From the NCBI RefSeq assembly GCF_003063315.1, contig NZ_NERV01000001.1, positions 620,001 to 684,000 on the forward strand: DNA of 64,000 bases, given 5' to 3'. Positions 32,197-40,375 of this stretch are shown piece after piece (position 1 is the first letter of the stretch; each line of letters opens with the position of its first letter). The position numbers and the translations under genes are program-made. This DNA is from Limnohabitans sp. T6-5 (GTDB lineage Bacteria; Pseudomonadota; Gammaproteobacteria; Burkholderiales; Burkholderiaceae_C). The notes below the pieces were generated by a model. The model was not told the DNA's origin. It worked only from the letters and a program-made list of their open reading frames with translations, and searched no databases.

Positions 32197-33213
32197 ATGT
32201 TCAAAAATGTGATGGTTTACCGCATCGGTGAGGGTTTTGCCCCCACGCTCGCCGATGTGCAAGCGGCGCTGGAGCCGACCCAATTCGTTGAATGCGGCGC
32301 CAGCCAGGAAAAGTCCGTGGGCTGGATTCCCCCACGCGGTGAAGCCCATGGCCCACTGGTCGAGTCGGTAGGCGGTCAATGGATTTTGAAGCTGATGATC
32401 GAATCCAAGGCCGTGCCCGGCAACGTGGTGCGCCGCAAGGCTGACGAACGCATCGCCGAAATCGAAGCGGCCACCGGCCGCAAACCTGGCAAAAAAGAAA
32501 AGCGCGACCTCATGGACGACGTCCTGCTGTCGCTGCTGCCCCAGGCCTTTGCCCGCCAATCCACCGTGATCGTGTGGATGGATCTGGAAAACCGCCGCCT
32601 GGTGCTCAATTCGGGCAGCCAGGGCAAGGCCGACGAGGCCGTCTCGGCCCTGATGAACGTGCTGGCGGGCTTGTCGGTCTCGCTGATCCAGACCGTGACC
32701 TCGCCCCAAGCCGCCATGACCCAATGGCTGCTGGCCCCGACCGAAGACGAATGGCCAGCCGACCTGACCGTAGAACGCGAAACCGTGCTCAAGTCCACAG
32801 GCGAAGACGCCGCCAGCGTGCGCTTTACCCGCCACCACCTGGCCAACGACGACGTGCGCAAGCATGTGATGGAAGGCAAGCTGCCCACACAGCTGGCGCT
32901 CAGCTGGGACGGCCGCGTGGCCTTTGTGCTGACCGAAACCCTGCAGCTGAAAAAAGTGCAGTTCCTCGACGGTGTGATGGACGAATCGGGCACCGACAAG
33001 AACGAAGACCGTTTCGACGCAGACGTGGCCCTGTCCACCGGCTTGCTCGGGCCGCTGATCGACAGCCTGATCGAGGCTTTGGGTGGTGAGATGGAAATCG
33101 GTGCAGCAGCGGCCCCGGCCACGGCTGGAACTCCAGCACTGACCTCCTCCCCGGCAGTTGCCCACACGGATGCGTCCTCCACAGCGGTGGACGACGACGA
33201 CCCGCCTTTTTGA
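32197..33213 (+). CDS. rdgC: Recombination-associated protein RdgC
   Basis: A 338-residue DNA-binding ring protein. Family marks are MFKNVMVYRIGEG, FVECGASQEKSVGWIPPRG, KLMIESKAVPGNVVRRK and ERIAEIEAATGRKPGKKEKRD. RdgC binds double-stranded DNA as a dimeric ring and limits RecA action; it matters when replication restart fails. The C-terminal ~35 residues are an Ala/Thr-rich tail ending in DDDDPPF, longer than in E. coli. It is followed by crcB after 21 bp. Confidence 0.93.
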   Translation: MFKNVMVYRIGEGFAPTLADVQAALEPTQFVECGASQEKSVGWIPPRGEAHGPLVESVGGQWILKLMIESKAVPGNVVRRKADERIAEIEAATGRKPGKKEKRDLMDDVLLSLLPQAFARQSTVIVWMDLENRRLVLNSGSQGKADEAVSALMNVLAGLSVSLIQTVTSPQAAMTQWLLAPTEDEWPADLTVERETVLKSTGEDAASVRFTRHHLANDDVRKHVMEGKLPTQLALSWDGRVAFVLTETLQLKKVQFLDGVMDESGTDKNEDRFDADVALSTGLLGPLIDSLIEALGGEMEIGAAAAPATAGTPALTSSPAVAHTDASSTAVDDDDPPF

Positions 33214-33234
33214 AGCTGCTGACTGAGAACCTCC

Positions 33235-33627
33235 ATGCTTGCCGTAATCGCCATTTGCCTGGGCGCCTGTGTCGGCGCGCTGGCCCGCTGGCAACTGGGC
33301 CTGTGGCTCAACCCCAACCCCGCCAGCAGCGGCCTGCTGCCCTGGGGCACCTTGGCGGCCAACCTGATCGGCGGCTATCTGGTGGGCCTGTGCGTTGGGG
33401 TGTTTCAGCAACTGCCTGAGCTGGACCCGGTCTGGCGACTGGCTTTGGTCACCGGCTTTCTGGGCGCCCTGACCACGTTTTCCAGCTTTTCCGCCGAAGT
33501 CGTCGGCATGCTGCAACAAGGCCGTTTTGCACTGGCCCTGGGCACGGCCGCCCTGCACCTGCTGGGATCGCTCACACTGACCGTGCTGGGCCTGCAAACC
33601 GCCGCACTGTGGCTCAGCCGCAGCTGA
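33235..33627 (+). CDS. crcB: Fluoride ion channel CrcB/Fluc
   Basis: A 130-residue membrane protein with four helices and the Fluc motifs GACVGALARWQLG, GTLAANLIGGYLVGL and TGFLGALTTFSSFSAE. It exports fluoride as a dual-topology dimer. No fluoride riboswitch fits in the 21-bp gap before it, so it is probably transcribed with rdgC. Confidence 0.93.
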   Translation: MLAVIAICLGACVGALARWQLGLWLNPNPASSGLLPWGTLAANLIGGYLVGLCVGVFQQLPELDPVWRLALVTGFLGALTTFSSFSAEVVGMLQQGRFALALGTAALHLLGSLTLTVLGLQTAALWLSRS

Positions 33628-33654
33628 ACGGCATCTCAAGTTCCGTCAAACACC

Positions 33655-33880
33655 TGAAGCTCCGCCCTACAAAGATGCCATGCAATTGCAGGTCGGCGGC
33701 TTCAGCCCCGACATGTAGCCTGTGCCAGAGCCAGAGCCAGAGCCAGAGCCAGCGTTGTCGGAGCTGAAGCTCCGACCTACGAAGGCAAGGCCTTGTAGGA
33801 GCCAGCAGCCCTGCTGGCGATGCGGCGCCTGTGCACCATTGGCTTTTCGCTTGCAGGGCAAGCTCCTCCAAAACCTGTTG
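33655..33880. repeat. REP-type repeat cluster after crcB
   Basis: Palindromic units CAGGTCGGCGGCTTCAGCCC (33690-33713) and GTCGGAGCTGAAGCTCCGACC (33757-33780) flank about four copies of the hexamer CCAGAG (33725-33751). A second family unit with TTGTAGGAGCC and GCAGGGCAAGCTCC follows at 33793-33870. This explains most of the 420-bp gap before the next small gene. Confidence 0.8.
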
Positions 33881-34049
33881 TAGCGCTGATGGACCATGAG
33901 CCTCTTCAAGCACCTGGTTTTTTGAATACCGTCTGATCCAAACGGCTTGCATCAATCTGCAAATAAATTTTCTGCCACCTCAAAACCGACACACCTTGTC
34001 GCGGGAGATTTCTAGAATTTTCAGACCACCTCGCACCCGGAAAACTGAC

Positions 34050-34208
34050 ATGCACAAAATCTTGATCCGCATCGTTGTCGTTGTGACAGCTTTGCACCTG
34101 ACCTGGATTTTGCTGCTCGTCTTCCTGGCCGTACTGCGACTGCTTTTGCCCTGGATATTCATGGCAGGACTGGTCTATCTGGCATGGCGCGTTGTGGCAC
34201 AAGCCTGA
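34050..34208 (+). CDS. Small membrane protein
   Basis: A 52-residue protein that is nearly all hydrophobic: VVVVTALHLTWILLLVFLAVL and a second segment LPWIFMAGLVYLAW. Two short membrane helices with a basic start suggest an inner-membrane microprotein. It begins at an ATG (34050) and is followed 24 bp later by an unknown soluble gene. No family is recognised. Confidence 0.45.
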   Translation: MHKILIRIVVVVTALHLTWILLLVFLAVLRLLLPWIFMAGLVYLAWRVVAQA

Positions 34209-34232
34209 AATTCATTCACCCGAGGAGCCACC

Positions 34233-34703
34233 ATGAACACCCCACACACCCACAGCGCAGCCATCGTCCAGCCATCCACCCGCACGAGCCTGCCCGCCAA
34301 CAGCTTTGAAGAACGCATGGCATGGCTGGATGCCGCTCCAGTCACCACCAGCGTGGACCTCCTGAGCGCACACATCTGCCCCGAGGACATCGCCACCGCA
34401 GAACAGGCACTCCAGCAAGCCAATCTCCGTTATTGGCAACACGTCCGCCAGTCACTGAGCACCTCCACCCAGCGCATCAAAAGCAGCCAGGCATTCACGC
34501 CCAAAGAAGTCCTGTTCAATTTTCTGGGCGTGCTCAAGGACGACGAGATGTGGGACAGCCTGCAAGCGCGGCAAGACCAAATACAAAAAGACTTCGACCA
34601 AGACGAGGCGCAAACCGATCGCCTCCAAGCCCAGATTGACCAATGGGAAGCACGCCTGGAAAAGCTCCAGCCGCTGCAAGCCGCATCCTCTGCTGCGCAC
34701 TGA
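34233..34703 (+). CDS. Hypothetical protein with C-terminal coiled coil
   Basis: A 156-residue protein. A GGAGCC ribosome site precedes the ATG. The C-terminal ~60 residues (WDSLQARQDQIQKDFDQDEAQ and DRLQAQIDQWEARLEKL) have heptad spacing and should form a coiled coil. No enzymatic motif is visible. It lies between a small membrane protein and an exported protein, all on the plus strand. Confidence 0.6.
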   Translation: MNTPHTHSAAIVQPSTRTSLPANSFEERMAWLDAAPVTTSVDLLSAHICPEDIATAEQALQQANLRYWQHVRQSLSTSTQRIKSSQAFTPKEVLFNFLGVLKDDEMWDSLQARQDQIQKDFDQDEAQTDRLQAQIDQWEARLEKLQPLQAASSAAH

Positions 34704-34733
34704 TACATCGCATACATCAAAGATGGGAGAACC

Positions 34734-35528
34734 ATGACACATCACCAACACCCACCCCAAAAACGCCTGCTGCTGACCGCCACCGTGTGCACCCTGCTGG
34801 CAAGCAGCAGTACAGCCCTGCATGCAGAAACCATCGACGGCGTCCTTGAAAAAGGCGCCACATGGTCGTCCCTGTTCACCGTCAGTGGCGAATCGGGCGA
34901 CAGCATCGGCCAGATTTTTCGCAACCAATCAGCCCTGGGCAAAACCATTTTGGCCCACTGCCTACAGGGCATGCCCTGCCAAATCGAGCAAGGCCAACGG
35001 CGCCCCCTGGAGGGCCAGGTTCCGCAAAAGTTCAGCAGCCAGGCCATGGGCTGGTACGACATCACGGCCGGGCGCAACCCACGCATGACCTCAGCCATTT
35101 ACAACACCCGCCAAGCGGTCGGCACACGCCAAGGGCCGCTGGTCATTGCCGAAGACAACACCTTGCGCCTGCGCGGCAAACCCATCTTGCCCCATGTGCA
35201 AGGCAACAACTTCCTGAGCATCGTCATGGACTACAGCATCGGCAACCAGGACGTGATCTTGCTGCAAAACACCGGCGGCAGCGCCTGCCCGGCGCTCTAC
35301 CAGTTCATCATCGTGCAAGCAGGCAGCGTCAAAGCCACACCCGACTTTGGCAGCTGCTCGGACATCATTTACCCCCGCTGGGACGGCCAGCACACCATCA
35401 CCATCGACATGCTCGGCTACTCCGGCCCCATGGGCTCGGAAAAAGAACAACGCCAAGCCGCCATGAGCAAAGAAACCTACCGCTACGCACAAGGCCGCGT
35501 CATGTTCCAGGGCAAGGAAATCAAGTAA
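34734..35528 (+). CDS. Exported hypothetical protein
   Basis: A 264-residue protein with a Sec signal (KRLLLTATVCTLLASSSTALHAE, cut after HAE-like residues). The mature part contains four Cys (HCLQGMPCQIEQ and NTGGSACPALYQ...SCSDIIYP) that could form disulfides, and Tyr/Gly-rich beta segments. No named family is recognised. It is probably periplasmic and may be co-transcribed with the two genes before it. Confidence 0.65.
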   Translation: MTHHQHPPQKRLLLTATVCTLLASSSTALHAETIDGVLEKGATWSSLFTVSGESGDSIGQIFRNQSALGKTILAHCLQGMPCQIEQGQRRPLEGQVPQKFSSQAMGWYDITAGRNPRMTSAIYNTRQAVGTRQGPLVIAEDNTLRLRGKPILPHVQGNNFLSIVMDYSIGNQDVILLQNTGGSACPALYQFIIVQAGSVKATPDFGSCSDIIYPRWDGQHTITIDMLGYSGPMGSEKEQRQAAMSKETYRYAQGRVMFQGKEIK

Positions 35529-35610
35529 TTTGAAGCATGGGCAATGTGAGCCGCCGCATGTGAGGGCTATGCGGCGCACCCATTTGCAAGCAAACTGGTG
35601 CATCACATAC

Positions 35611-35682
35611 TTAGCTGGAATCAGGCTATTTTCAAATTAGCTCAAATACAGCTATGATGCAAATATCTGCTTAACAGCTAAA
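35611..35682. promoter_or_regulatory. hipBA promoter region with repeated TAGCT half-sites
   Basis: TTAGCTGG (35611), TTAGCTC (35638), CAGCTA (35649) and CAGCTAA (35676) stand in mixed orientation within the 158-bp gap before hipB. Such inverted half-sites fit autorepression by a HipB dimer, but the operator is inferred. Confidence 0.35.
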
Positions 35683-35686
35683 ACTG

Positions 35687-35953
35687 ATGTCACCACTACC
35701 CCCACAAATTCTCATTTCTGGTGATCAACTGGGTCATCTTTTGCGCAGCACGCGCAAAAGTTTGAAGTTGTCGCAAACAGCGATTGCAAACCGTTTGAAC
35801 TTGAGTCAAAACCGTGTTTCCTATCTGGAGCTCCATCCCGACACATTGAGCTTTTCTCAACTTCTGGCTTGGTGCTCAGCGCTGGGGCTTGATCTGAGGT
35901 TGGGGGCCCGTGACACGGCGACTGCATTGGACAGTGATTCTGCGGAGTGGTGA
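35687..35953 (+). CDS. hipB: HipB-like XRE antitoxin
   Basis: An 88-residue helix-turn-helix protein: LGHLLRSTRKSLKLSQTAIANRLN, then LSQNRVSYLELHPDTLSFSQLL and WCSALGLDLRLGAR. This is the HipB pattern that binds its own operator and inhibits HipA. The hipA ATG follows one base after its stop, so the two genes form an operon. Confidence 0.88.
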   Translation: MSPLPPQILISGDQLGHLLRSTRKSLKLSQTAIANRLNLSQNRVSYLELHPDTLSFSQLLAWCSALGLDLRLGARDTATALDSDSAEW

Positions 35954-35954
35954 C

Positions 35955-37292
35955 ATGGGGCGCAAATCGGGCAGTCAAACTTTAGGACTTTGGGCAAACG
36001 GCGAACGCATGGGTCGCTGGACAGTGACGGCGCGCGGCGACATGGAACTGCAATATGACGATGCCTGGGTCCGGTCCCCACGAGGCAGACCCATATCGCT
36101 GTCTTTGCCATTCACCCCGTTTAATGAGGCGATCAAGGGTGATGCGGTTGCTCATTACTTTGAAAATCTTCTGCCCGACAGCGACAGCATCCGAAAACGG
36201 GTGGCCATCCGGTTCAAAACGGGATCTATTGCCGCGTTTGATTTGTTGCGAGCCATCGGGCGCGACTGTGTGGGTGCTGTACAGCTTCTTGATGAATCTG
36301 AAGTTCCGCACAATGTAGACAAGGTTGAGGCCGTGCCCGTTGATGATGCTGCGATTGAGCGTCACTTAAAGAGTGTTGTCACGCCGCATGCCTCGGATGC
36401 AGCTTTTGAAGCTGATGATGACTTCCGGATTTCCTTAGCGGGCGCACAAGAAAAAGATGCTTACCTGTGGTGGAACAATGCATGGCATAAACCTCGCGGG
36501 TCGACACCCACCACACATATCTTCAAACTTGCGCTGGGCTTGGTGGGCGGCAGGCAGGCTGACTTCAGCACATCGGTCGACAACGAATGGCTGTGCTTGC
36601 GCTTGCTCAAGGCTTATGGCTTGCCAGCAGCCTCGGCAGAAATTGCCAGCTTTGGCTCGCAACGTGTACTTGTGGTCGAACGGTTTGACCGCAGGCTTGT
36701 CGAAGGCCAACTTTTTAGACTCCCCCAAGAAGATTTCTGCCAGGCAACGGGGACTTCTGCGTTGATCAAGTATGAAAATGAGGGCGGACCTGGCTTGCGC
36801 AAAATTTTCTCGCTCCTTGCACAATCTCGCGCACCGGAATTGGACATGCGCACATTGATGGCGGCCCAAATTTTGTTTTGGCTTCTTCGGGCGCCGGACG
36901 GTCATGGCAAAAATTTCAGCATCCATCTTTTGCCCGGCGGGGCATTTCAGCTCACACCTTTGTATGACGTGATGTCGGCCTATCCCGTCATTGGAAATGG
37001 CCCCAATCTGTGGTCCGGTCGGGAAGTGAAATTGGCCATGGCTTTGCTTGGCAAAAACAAGCATTACCAAATGGCCAGCATTCAGCGCAGGCATTTCAAC
37101 AGCACGGCCAAGCAAGTTGGATGGGGTCCTGATGCCGAGGCCATCATGGAAGACTTGATTGCCAAGACACCGCAGGCAATGGCCTCGGTTCAACGCGATC
37201 TACCGCCCGGATTTTCGCAAGTGGTGTTGGATCGTATTCTGGGTGGTTTGGAACAAGCGGTGGCTCAGTTAGCGTCTATGCCCGCTCAGTGA
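35955..37292 (+). CDS. hipA: HipA serine/threonine-kinase toxin
   Basis: A 445-residue protein, normal for HipA. The start MGRKSGSQTLGLWANG fits; a frame from 35910 overlaps hipB. Visible parts are the N-terminal subdomain (LSLPFTPFNEAIKGDAVAHYF and NLLPDSDSIR), the ATP-loop region FRISLAGAQEKDA, and the catalytic core DGHGKNFSIH with LTPLYDVMSAYP. HipA of E. coli phosphorylates glutamyl-tRNA synthetase and causes dormancy. The operon is complete. Confidence 0.92.
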   Translation: MGRKSGSQTLGLWANGERMGRWTVTARGDMELQYDDAWVRSPRGRPISLSLPFTPFNEAIKGDAVAHYFENLLPDSDSIRKRVAIRFKTGSIAAFDLLRAIGRDCVGAVQLLDESEVPHNVDKVEAVPVDDAAIERHLKSVVTPHASDAAFEADDDFRISLAGAQEKDAYLWWNNAWHKPRGSTPTTHIFKLALGLVGGRQADFSTSVDNEWLCLRLLKAYGLPAASAEIASFGSQRVLVVERFDRRLVEGQLFRLPQEDFCQATGTSALIKYENEGGPGLRKIFSLLAQSRAPELDMRTLMAAQILFWLLRAPDGHGKNFSIHLLPGGAFQLTPLYDVMSAYPVIGNGPNLWSGREVKLAMALLGKNKHYQMASIQRRHFNSTAKQVGWGPDAEAIMEDLIAKTPQAMASVQRDLPPGFSQVVLDRILGGLEQAVAQLASMPAQ

Positions 37293-37339
37293 TCAGACAA
37301 GGCGAGCACAACAACGCCGCCGCCACTGACCCTCAACAA

Positions 37340-37385
37340 TCCCACACCCGCCACTGACTTGCATCCATGTGCTTTTGGCAACGGT
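37340..37385. repeat. 45-bp direct repeat, left copy
   Basis: The segment around CCGCCACTGACTTGCATCC and GTGCTTTTGGCA occurs here and exactly 420 bp to the right with only two base differences. This copy codes on the minus strand for the same last residues (MDASQWRVW type) as the LRAT remnant. Confidence 0.9.
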
Positions 37386-37391
37386 GGGAAG

Positions 37392-37640
37392 TCAAGATGA
37401 CTGTGCCAAGTCGTTTTCCAAGAGCATACGCACATACCTGGTGTAAGGCATTCCCTTCGCCTTGGCTCGGACTTTGAGCCCCTGCAAAAGTGCTTCAGGC
37501 AGGCGCAAATGAAGTGCGGCAGACTTAGGCGCAAAATCAAAGCGCATGGGTTTGAACTGCGAAAAATCGAGATCTGAGAGGTCTTGCTCCAAGAATGCCT
37601 CAGCTTCCTGATCAGTTTTGAGAACTGGAACTTTCTTCAT
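37392..37640 (-). CDS. CopG-type antitoxin (BrnA-like partner)
   Basis: An 82-residue protein: an acidic toxin-binding start (EAEAFLEQDLSDLDFSQF) and a C-terminal ribbon-helix-helix (ALHLRLPEALLQGLKVRAK, MPYTRYVRMLLEND). This is the CopG_antitoxin type that pairs with BrnT-like toxins. An AAGGAGG ribosome site lies just upstream. The toxin frame that overlaps its start survives only as a C-terminal fragment, so the antitoxin is solitary. Confidence 0.85.
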   Translation of the reverse strand: MKKVPVLKTDQEAEAFLEQDLSDLDFSQFKPMRFDFAPKSAALHLRLPEALLQGLKVRAKAKGMPYTRYVRMLLENDLAQSS

Positions 37641-37752
37641 AACGAACTACCTCCTTGTCATGCATGTATCGTTCACTGATTGGGCGAATGATATGCTGGC
37701 CATCATGAACGGCTCTGACAGCAAAAGCGACAAACCATTTTCTCCCCCTCCT
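37612..37752 (-). pseudogene. Remnant of BrnT-like toxin C-terminus
   Basis: In the frame that overlaps the antitoxin start, the minus strand reads KWFVAFAVRAVHDGQHI and then IRPISERYMHDKEVVRYEES before a stop at 37612. This resembles the C-terminal strand-helix of BrnT/COG2929 ribonucleases (an arginine-rich I-S-x-R segment and ERxxYE-like end). The frame meets a stop at 37753, so only about 45 residues remain; the N-terminal catalytic half is gone. The call rests on pattern only. Confidence 0.6.
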
Positions 37753-38021
37753 TCACCGATCCCAAACCCGCCACTGACTTGCATCCATGTGCTTTTGGCA
37801 CCGGTACTTGAGCAGCCGCAAAAAATTGTCCGAGTTTTCAAAATCACCCGTGACACAGCCCGATGAAAACTGGTGGCAGTTGTCCATGATCACGTTGTAG
37901 TCACGCCAGCTCCCCACCTGCGCCAGGGCACGCTGGGCAATGTGACGCCCGCCCTGCGGGGTGGCGTTTTCATCGCACGATACATAAATGCTGATCGCTG
38001 GATTGAAGCCCCCACCGCGCC
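37753..38021 (-). pseudogene. Remnant of LRAT-domain (NlpC/P60-like) protein
   Basis: The minus strand from about 38021 down to a TGA at 37753 reads NPAISIYVSCDENATPQGG, then YNVIMDNCHQFSSGC and TGDFENSDNFLRLLK and ends MDASQWRVWDR. The NCHQF box with its active Cys, followed by GDFEN, is typical of the C-terminal half of bacterial LRAT-like acyltransferase/peptidase proteins. The N-terminal half with the catalytic His is absent and the frame runs into a truncated hipA on the other strand. It has no good start, so it is read as a pseudogene. Confidence 0.6.
37760..37805. repeat. 45-bp direct repeat, right copy
   Basis: This copy lies inside the 3' end of the LRAT remnant. With the left copy it brackets the solitary antitoxin and the BrnT remnant, as would a small duplication or cassette insertion. 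Confidence 0.9.
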
Positions 38022-38921
38022 ATGGGTGCGCTCAACTTTGAACCTTCCAGCGATGACCCGCACACCCCCGTCGATTGGGCGCTGCAAGAACTCGCACAAG
38101 AAGTGCAAAACGTTGTGCAAGGACAAGACGGCGAAACACTCCAACAGCTCATCACCCTGGGCGGCTCACCCCAAGGCGCACGCCCCAAAGCCCTGGTGCA
38201 ATACGAACCCGACACGGGCCGCATGAGTACCCTGGCCAGCGCCCTTGGCCAAGCGTGGATGGTCAAATTTCCGGCTGCAAACGAACACCCTGAAGTCTGC
38301 GCACTGGAACACGTTTATGCCGAAATGGCCCGTCTGTGCGGCATCGACATGCCACCCACACGGTACTTTGAATTGGCCCATTCACTGGCCGCATTTGCCG
38401 TACAGCGCTTTGACCGCGCAGGCCCCAAGCGCATCCCCATGCACACCTTGGCCGGAGCCCTGCATGCGGACTACCGCATCCCCAGTTGCGACTACCTCAC
38501 CTTGCTGCGCATGACACGCCTCATGACACGCAGCGAGCTCGAAGTCCTCAAAGCCTTTCGCCGCTGCGTCTTCAATGTCGTCTTCCATAACCGCGACGAC
38601 CACACCAAAAACTTCTCTTACCTGCTCAACCCGCAAGGCCACTGGCAACTGGCCCCCGGCTACGACCTGACCTATTGCGAAGGCCCACGCGGCGAACACC
38701 AAATGGACATCGAAGGCGAAGGCCTCACCCCCACCCGAACACACCTCCTGCGCCTGGCCGACAAAGCCGGGCTGCACGCCCCGACATGCCAAGGACTGAT
38801 GTCGGACATTTGCACGCAAGCCAGCCAATTCCAAGCACTGGCCATGCAACACCCCATCCGCAAAGATACGGTGAAGCGGATTGCACAAGTCATTCAAAGC
38901 CACATCCAGCGGCTGAGCTGA
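38022..38921 (+). CDS. HipA-family kinase lacking its N-terminus
   Basis: A 299-residue frame from MGALNFEPSSDD. The kinase core is intact (WMVKFPAANEHPEVCALEHVYAEMA, FNVVFHNRDDHTKNFSY, LAPGYDLTYCEGP). The family is normally ~420 residues and the MGAL-FEP stretch usually lies near residue 110, so about a quarter is missing, including the HipB-contact region. In-frame stops lie just upstream, where the LRAT remnant begins. It may be non-functional or a solitary kinase; no antitoxin gene is next to it. Confidence 0.75.
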   Translation: MGALNFEPSSDDPHTPVDWALQELAQEVQNVVQGQDGETLQQLITLGGSPQGARPKALVQYEPDTGRMSTLASALGQAWMVKFPAANEHPEVCALEHVYAEMARLCGIDMPPTRYFELAHSLAAFAVQRFDRAGPKRIPMHTLAGALHADYRIPSCDYLTLLRMTRLMTRSELEVLKAFRRCVFNVVFHNRDDHTKNFSYLLNPQGHWQLAPGYDLTYCEGPRGEHQMDIEGEGLTPTRTHLLRLADKAGLHAPTCQGLMSDICTQASQFQALAMQHPIRKDTVKRIAQVIQSHIQRLS

Positions 38922-39108
38922 ATCGCTTGGGCATCGGATGCAGCTCAGCGACCCCAGCCCTTCGACTTCGACACGAAAACGCCGCTAGCGGTGCATGATT
39001 TCATTCGAAACTAATTCAAAATTTCCATAAGAACAGGCTCAATTGGGCCTCCGGTTCGGGCTAACTGATGTTCATCAGTCGCCGACGTTGAACAGTTGCG
39101 CATCTTCT

Positions 39109-39693
39109 TTACAAGAGGAAATGAGATAAGTATTTCTCCAATTTTTCAGATGAAAAATATAAATGTGCATTAATACCTATATCCTGCGCTACTTCAATGT
39201 TACGCACATCATCATCAATAAAGTATATATCCTCTGGCAATGAACGCTCAATATCAATAATTCTTTTAAATATCTCTGGATTTGGCTTCTTAACTCCCAT
39301 TAAGTGAGACGAATAGACAAAGTCAAATATAGAATAGTTACCGAGACGGAGATGCTCTCTAAAATGACTTTCTATTGTGTTTGTACAGCAAACAACCCTA
39401 TGCCCTCTTATTTTTAATTCATTTATAAGAAAAATTATAGAATTATCAACCTCTGGCTTATAAAGCTCCTTGAAAAGGTCTTCACTTATTTCAATATTTG
39501 AATTATGTGAAAAATTTGACCAATATTCTTCGGGACTAATTAAACCTAAGCTTAAATTTTGGTATGTATTTCCCCCATCAGAATCAAGTTGAAATATATA
39601 AAAGTCATCCAAACCAATACAAAGTTTTGTACAAATATTTTTCATACAAGATGAATTTGTTACAACACCGGCCATATCAAAGATAAAAAGCAT
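39109..39693 (-). CDS. HAD-like hydrolase of the AT-rich island
   Basis: A 194-residue HAD protein, last gene of the AT-rich operon. Motif I is FIFDMAGVVTN near residue 4, motif II is VVCCTNT near 100, Lys is in GVKKPNPEIF near 133, and motif IV is IYFIDDDVRNIE near 157. In motif I the second Asp of the usual DxD is Ala, as in YihX/epoxide-hydrolase-N-like members that have DxG at this point. It may act on a sugar phosphate; 94 bp separate it from the histidine phosphatase gene. Codon use is AT-rich, unlike the core genes. Confidence 0.8.
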   Translation of the reverse strand: MLFIFDMAGVVTNSSCMKNICTKLCIGLDDFYIFQLDSDGGNTYQNLSLGLISPEEYWSNFSHNSNIEISEDLFKELYKPEVDNSIIFLINELKIRGHRVVCCTNTIESHFREHLRLGNYSIFDFVYSSHLMGVKKPNPEIFKRIIDIERSLPEDIYFIDDDVRNIEVAQDIGINAHLYFSSEKLEKYLSHFLL

Positions 39694-39787
39694 AAAATTA
39701 ATTTACATCCAATTAAAGCTGAACTTGTGATTCAAAAAAATATATTATTCAAAAATGCGATAACCCAGTTCAAATGATGAAATTCTT

Positions 39788-40375
39788 TCACTTGCATACC
39801 AATACGAAACCATCTAAAAAAGGTACCCAGTCATTATTTCCTGGATCGTAATTTCTTAATCCCAAAGCATAACCGAGTGCGGCAATTGTTCCTGACTGCG
39901 AAACAAACAATGAAATTTTTGATTCCATGGTAGTTTTTTCGAGAAATTTTGAGAGCTCTATACACAGCTCATCAGTGGTTCTAAGGGCATCATAATTTTT
40001 ACCATTTTTCCATTGGGTATACATCGCACGCGCGCCATGCTCATTGAATATTTCTAGATACCTCTTATTGTTCCTAACTTGAACACCCGGCTGACCAAGA
40101 AATGAAGTTATCGTAATATCACTTTCGCACCCCTCTGAGATTTTAAAATTTAGTATCTCCGCAGTTTGAACGCAGCGCAATTCTGGGCTGGAATAAATCT
40201 TTATCGGAAGTTTAAATTTCCTAAGACTTAGCCCTAATTGTTCAGAGGCTATTTTAGCCTGTTGGGTTATCAACGCCGGGCCGCCCGCAAGAAGATCTTT
40301 TTCTCCATGTCTTATAAAGACAACCAGCCTAGAAGAATCATTGGCCAGGAACCTCGCTATTTCATTAACAATCAC
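39788..40375 (-). CDS. Histidine phosphatase-like protein with altered second His
   Basis: A 195-residue member of the histidine phosphatase (phosphoglycerate-mutase-like) superfamily. The RHG box is VVFIRHGEKD near residue 20, and the conserved Arg lies in SSPELRCVQTAEIL near 65. The C-terminal motif that normally reads S-H-G/S-x-I is FVSQSGTIAALGYA, so the second catalytic His appears to be Gln. It overlaps the SIS gene by 11 bp. Activity is therefore uncertain; it could be a phosphatase with altered chemistry or a binding protein. Confidence 0.8.
   Translation of the reverse strand: MIVNEIARFLANDSSRLVVFIRHGEKDLLAGGPALITQQAKIASEQLGLSLRKFKLPIKIYSSPELRCVQTAEILNFKISEGCESDITITSFLGQPGVQVRNNKRYLEIFNEHGARAMYTQWKNGKNYDALRTTDELCIELSKFLEKTTMESKISLFVSQSGTIAALGYALGLRNYDPGNNDWVPFLDGFVLVCK

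Noticed and set aside
33214..33234. Fluoride riboswitch before crcB
   Set aside because: Only 21 bp separate rdgC and crcB, too short for the aptamer, and no conserved aptamer bases are seen.
31276..33639. 787-codon minus-strand frame over dctM, rdgC and crcB
   Set aside because: It covers three firm genes on the other strand and has low-complexity His/Gly/Gln sequence without a fold.
37647..37856. 69-codon minus-strand frame upstream of the CopG antitoxin as the toxin
   Set aside because: It is not the frame with toxin similarity. A different frame on the same strand gives the BrnT-like C-terminus and is truncated.
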